From positions 28,274-92,273 of the forward strand of contig JAVHWA010000127.1 of assembly GCA_032160165.1 (NCBI GenBank): a stretch of 64,000 nucleotides of DNA, written 5' to 3'. Origin of the DNA: QHXM01 sp032160165 (lineage in GTDB: Bacteria > Acidobacteriota > Blastocatellia > Pyrinomonadales > Pyrinomonadaceae). The notes beneath the pieces were generated by a model, which was given only the letters and a program-made list of their open reading frames with translations, did no database searches and was not told the origin of the DNA. This document shows, one piece after another, positions 62,671 to 64,000 of this stretch (position 1 is the first letter of the stretch; each line of letters starts with the position of its first letter). The translations under genes were made by a program, and so were the position numbers.

Positions 62671-63783
62671 ATGCAATCACGCAAATGGCTGATGACATTT
62701 CTCACTCTCCTTCTCCCCTTCGCATTCTACGGCGCTGCGGCCTGTAGCAAGGCGAATCAACCTTCTTCCGCATCGGCCGCGCCGGTCGCAAGTCCGACGC
62801 CCACGCCTGCGAAGGGCGAGCCGATCTCGATCGCAGCCGTTGGCGATACGATGATGGGCTCGACTTATCAGGGAAGAGGTCTGCCTGAGAAGGATGGCGC
62901 GGAGATGATTTCCAGCCTCGCACCTATTCTCAGCAGCGTGGACATCGCCTTTGCGAATCTCGAAGGTCCGCTGATCGACAGCGGCGAGTCCACGAAATGC
63001 GGCCCCGGCGCAAAGCTGTGCTACGTTTTTCGCGTGCCGACGCGCTACGGAAAATATCTCAAGGATGTCGGCTTTGATGTGATGAGTCTGGCGAACAATC
63101 ACTCTTCGGATTTCGGCGCGGCTGGGCGCGAGAGCAGCGCCAGGACTCTCGAAGAGCTCGGTATCCTTCACGCCGGCAACGACGTCAACGACGTGGCGTA
63201 CATGACCGTCAAAGGGAGAAAGATCGCTCTCCTCGCCTTCGCTTTCAATCCAATCTCGCTTAACTTGCTCGACATCGAGAATGCGAAAAGAGTTGTAGCG
63301 GCTGAAGCGCGCAAGGTCGACATAGTCATCGTCTCGTTTCATGGCGGAGCTGAAGGCTCCGCAGCGCAACACGTCCCCTACGGGGCTGAGACATACCTCG
63401 GAGGCGCGCGTGGGAATCTTCGCGCATTCACTCACGCTGTGATAGACGCAGGCGCCGACCTGCTTCTCGGCCACAGCCCTCACGTGCTTCGCGCGATGGA
63501 AGTCTACAAGGAGCGGTTGATCGCATATTCGCTGGGCAACTTTGCCTTCTACAGGTTCCCTTTTGCAGGAGCAACAGCGCTCTCGGTCATTCTCGAAACC
63601 AACATTGGACCCCAGGGCGAGTTCCTTGGAGGGCGTCTTCATCCACTGGTGCAGCAGGGACAAAGCGGACCTCGCCTGGACAAAAACGGCGCGGCCACGA
63701 ACGTCATCAGGCAGCTCTCGCAAGAAGACTTCGGCCCCACCGCGGTCAATGTAGCCGCTGATGGAACGATCAGCGCACCTTAG
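62671..63783 (+). CDS. CapA-like (poly-gamma-glutamate synthesis type) lipoprotein
   Basis: 370 residues. Signal peptide with a lipobox ending GAAAC (Cys25), then a Ser/Pro/Thr linker and a CapA-type calcineurin-like domain: AAVGDTMMGSTYQGRG, FANLEGPLIDSGEST, VMSLANNHSSDFGAAG, SFHGGAEGS, DLLLGHSPHVLRAMEV, AYSLGNFAFYRF. The conserved Asp/Asn/His set of this metallophosphatase-like fold is present. In Bacillus CapA takes part in poly-gamma-glutamate export, but most homologues elsewhere have unknown roles; no capB/capC nearby. Confidence 0.88.
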   Translation: MQSRKWLMTFLTLLLPFAFYGAAACSKANQPSSASAAPVASPTPTPAKGEPISIAAVGDTMMGSTYQGRGLPEKDGAEMISSLAPILSSVDIAFANLEGPLIDSGESTKCGPGAKLCYVFRVPTRYGKYLKDVGFDVMSLANNHSSDFGAAGRESSARTLEELGILHAGNDVNDVAYMTVKGRKIALLAFAFNPISLNLLDIENAKRVVAAEARKVDIVIVSFHGGAEGSAAQHVPYGAETYLGGARGNLRAFTHAVIDAGADLLLGHSPHVLRAMEVYKERLIAYSLGNFAFYRFPFAGATALSVILETNIGPQGEFLGGRLHPLVQQGQSGPRLDKNGAATNVIRQLSQEDFGPTAVNVAADGTISAP

Positions 63784-63840
63784 AGGAGGAGGCGGGAGCA
63801 GGCGCAGGGGCAGGAGGCAGGAGCAGGAGCAGGAGCAGGG
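63784..63840. repeat. Hexamer-like array (AGGAGC/AGGCGC)
   Basis: A purine-rich run of 6-nt units (GGAGCAGGAGCAGGAGCAGG) directly after the CapA-like gene stop. A homopurine strand of this kind could form unusual structures. Confidence 0.75.
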
Positions 63841-63893
63841 AACACGGAGTGCGTAGTTCGTGCTTGCATCCTTAGACGACGTGAACGAATCGT

Positions 63894-64000
63894 ACTGCCA
63901 ACTGCCAACTGCCAACTGCCAACTGCCAACTGCCAACTGCCAACTGCCAACTGCCAACTGCCAACTGCCAACTGCCAACTGCCAACTGCCAACTGCCAAC
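63894..64000. repeat. Perfect heptamer array, 15 copies of ACTGCCA
   Basis: Fifteen identical 7-nt units plus two bases to the window edge with no mismatch, so the array is longer than seen. The long minus-strand frame through it is an artefact (a 7-nt unit gives a 7-residue peptide repeat). Confidence 0.95.

Noticed and set aside
62677..63999. Long minus-strand frame with repeated AVGSWQL peptide
   Set aside because: It is antisense to the CapA-like gene and begins in the 7-nt array; a 7-nt unit without a stop always yields a 7-residue peptide repeat.
63894..64000. CRISPR array
   Set aside because: The units are 7 nt and directly joined, with no spacers, and no cas genes occur in the window.

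Overview
The window looks like a chromosomal segment of a Gram-negative bacterium, most likely an acidobacterium of the Blastocatellia type. This taxonomic call is an inference. The outer-membrane content (a TonB-dependent-receptor-type barrel, a TolC-like channel, a coiled-coil porin) shows two membranes. A zinc-ribbon serine/threonine kinase, a cdaA-cdaR-glmM cluster, an E2-E1 fused oxoglutarate dehydrogenase and heptamer arrays in most short gaps fit Acidobacteriota. No rRNA, tRNA, CRISPR array, prophage or complete insertion sequence was seen.

Layout. 1-9.6 kb: 3' end of an outer-membrane receptor, then a tripartite RND efflux operon (TolC-like, adaptor, permease) with a secreted beta-propeller protein. 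9.8-18 kb: a porin divergent from an FHA-GAF-adenylate cyclase, an MreB homologue, an APH-type kinase, a site-2 protease with CBS domains, and a RAYT transposase flanked by REP-like hairpins. 18-26.4 kb: a cation efflux protein, the cdaA-cdaR-glmM operon (c-di-AMP and cell-wall precursor), a possible small structured RNA, an M3 peptidase, aroB and a small membrane protein. 26.5-36.7 kb, minus strand: a kinase-CheW fusion, mutS2, dnaG, rpoD and a B12-type radical SAM protein. 36.9-43.2 kb: a radical SAM protein, two small membrane proteins, then an AT-richer accessory islet (broken DUF433 gene, hicB, broken hicA, pentapeptide-TIR protein) and a thioredoxin-NHL protein. 43.3-47.6 kb, minus: an HD-GYP protein and a secreted subtilase with a hexapeptide-repeat tail. 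48-55.7 kb: rhomboid protease, 3-hydroxyacyl-CoA dehydrogenase, metal-binding exported protein, degenerate crotonase, ribH, nusB and an orphan CheA. 55.9-64 kb: an exported protein, a Tat-exported small protein with an amidase, the oxoglutarate dehydrogenase and a CapA-like lipoprotein.

The most unusual sequence-level feature is a dispersed set of short tandem arrays with 7-nt (sometimes 8-nt) units. They are found only in gaps between genes or over gene ends, usually as two facing inverted arms able to form a long hairpin, with a different unit at most loci. Several fill the gap from stop codon to start codon and leave no room for an ordinary ribosome-binding site. They also interrupt the conserved cdaA-cdaR-glmM operon. 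Signalling is well represented: c-di-AMP synthesis, cAMP-type cyclase, c-di-GMP phosphodiesterase, CheA, and a Ser/Thr kinase carrying its own CheW domain that could link kinase and CheA signalling.
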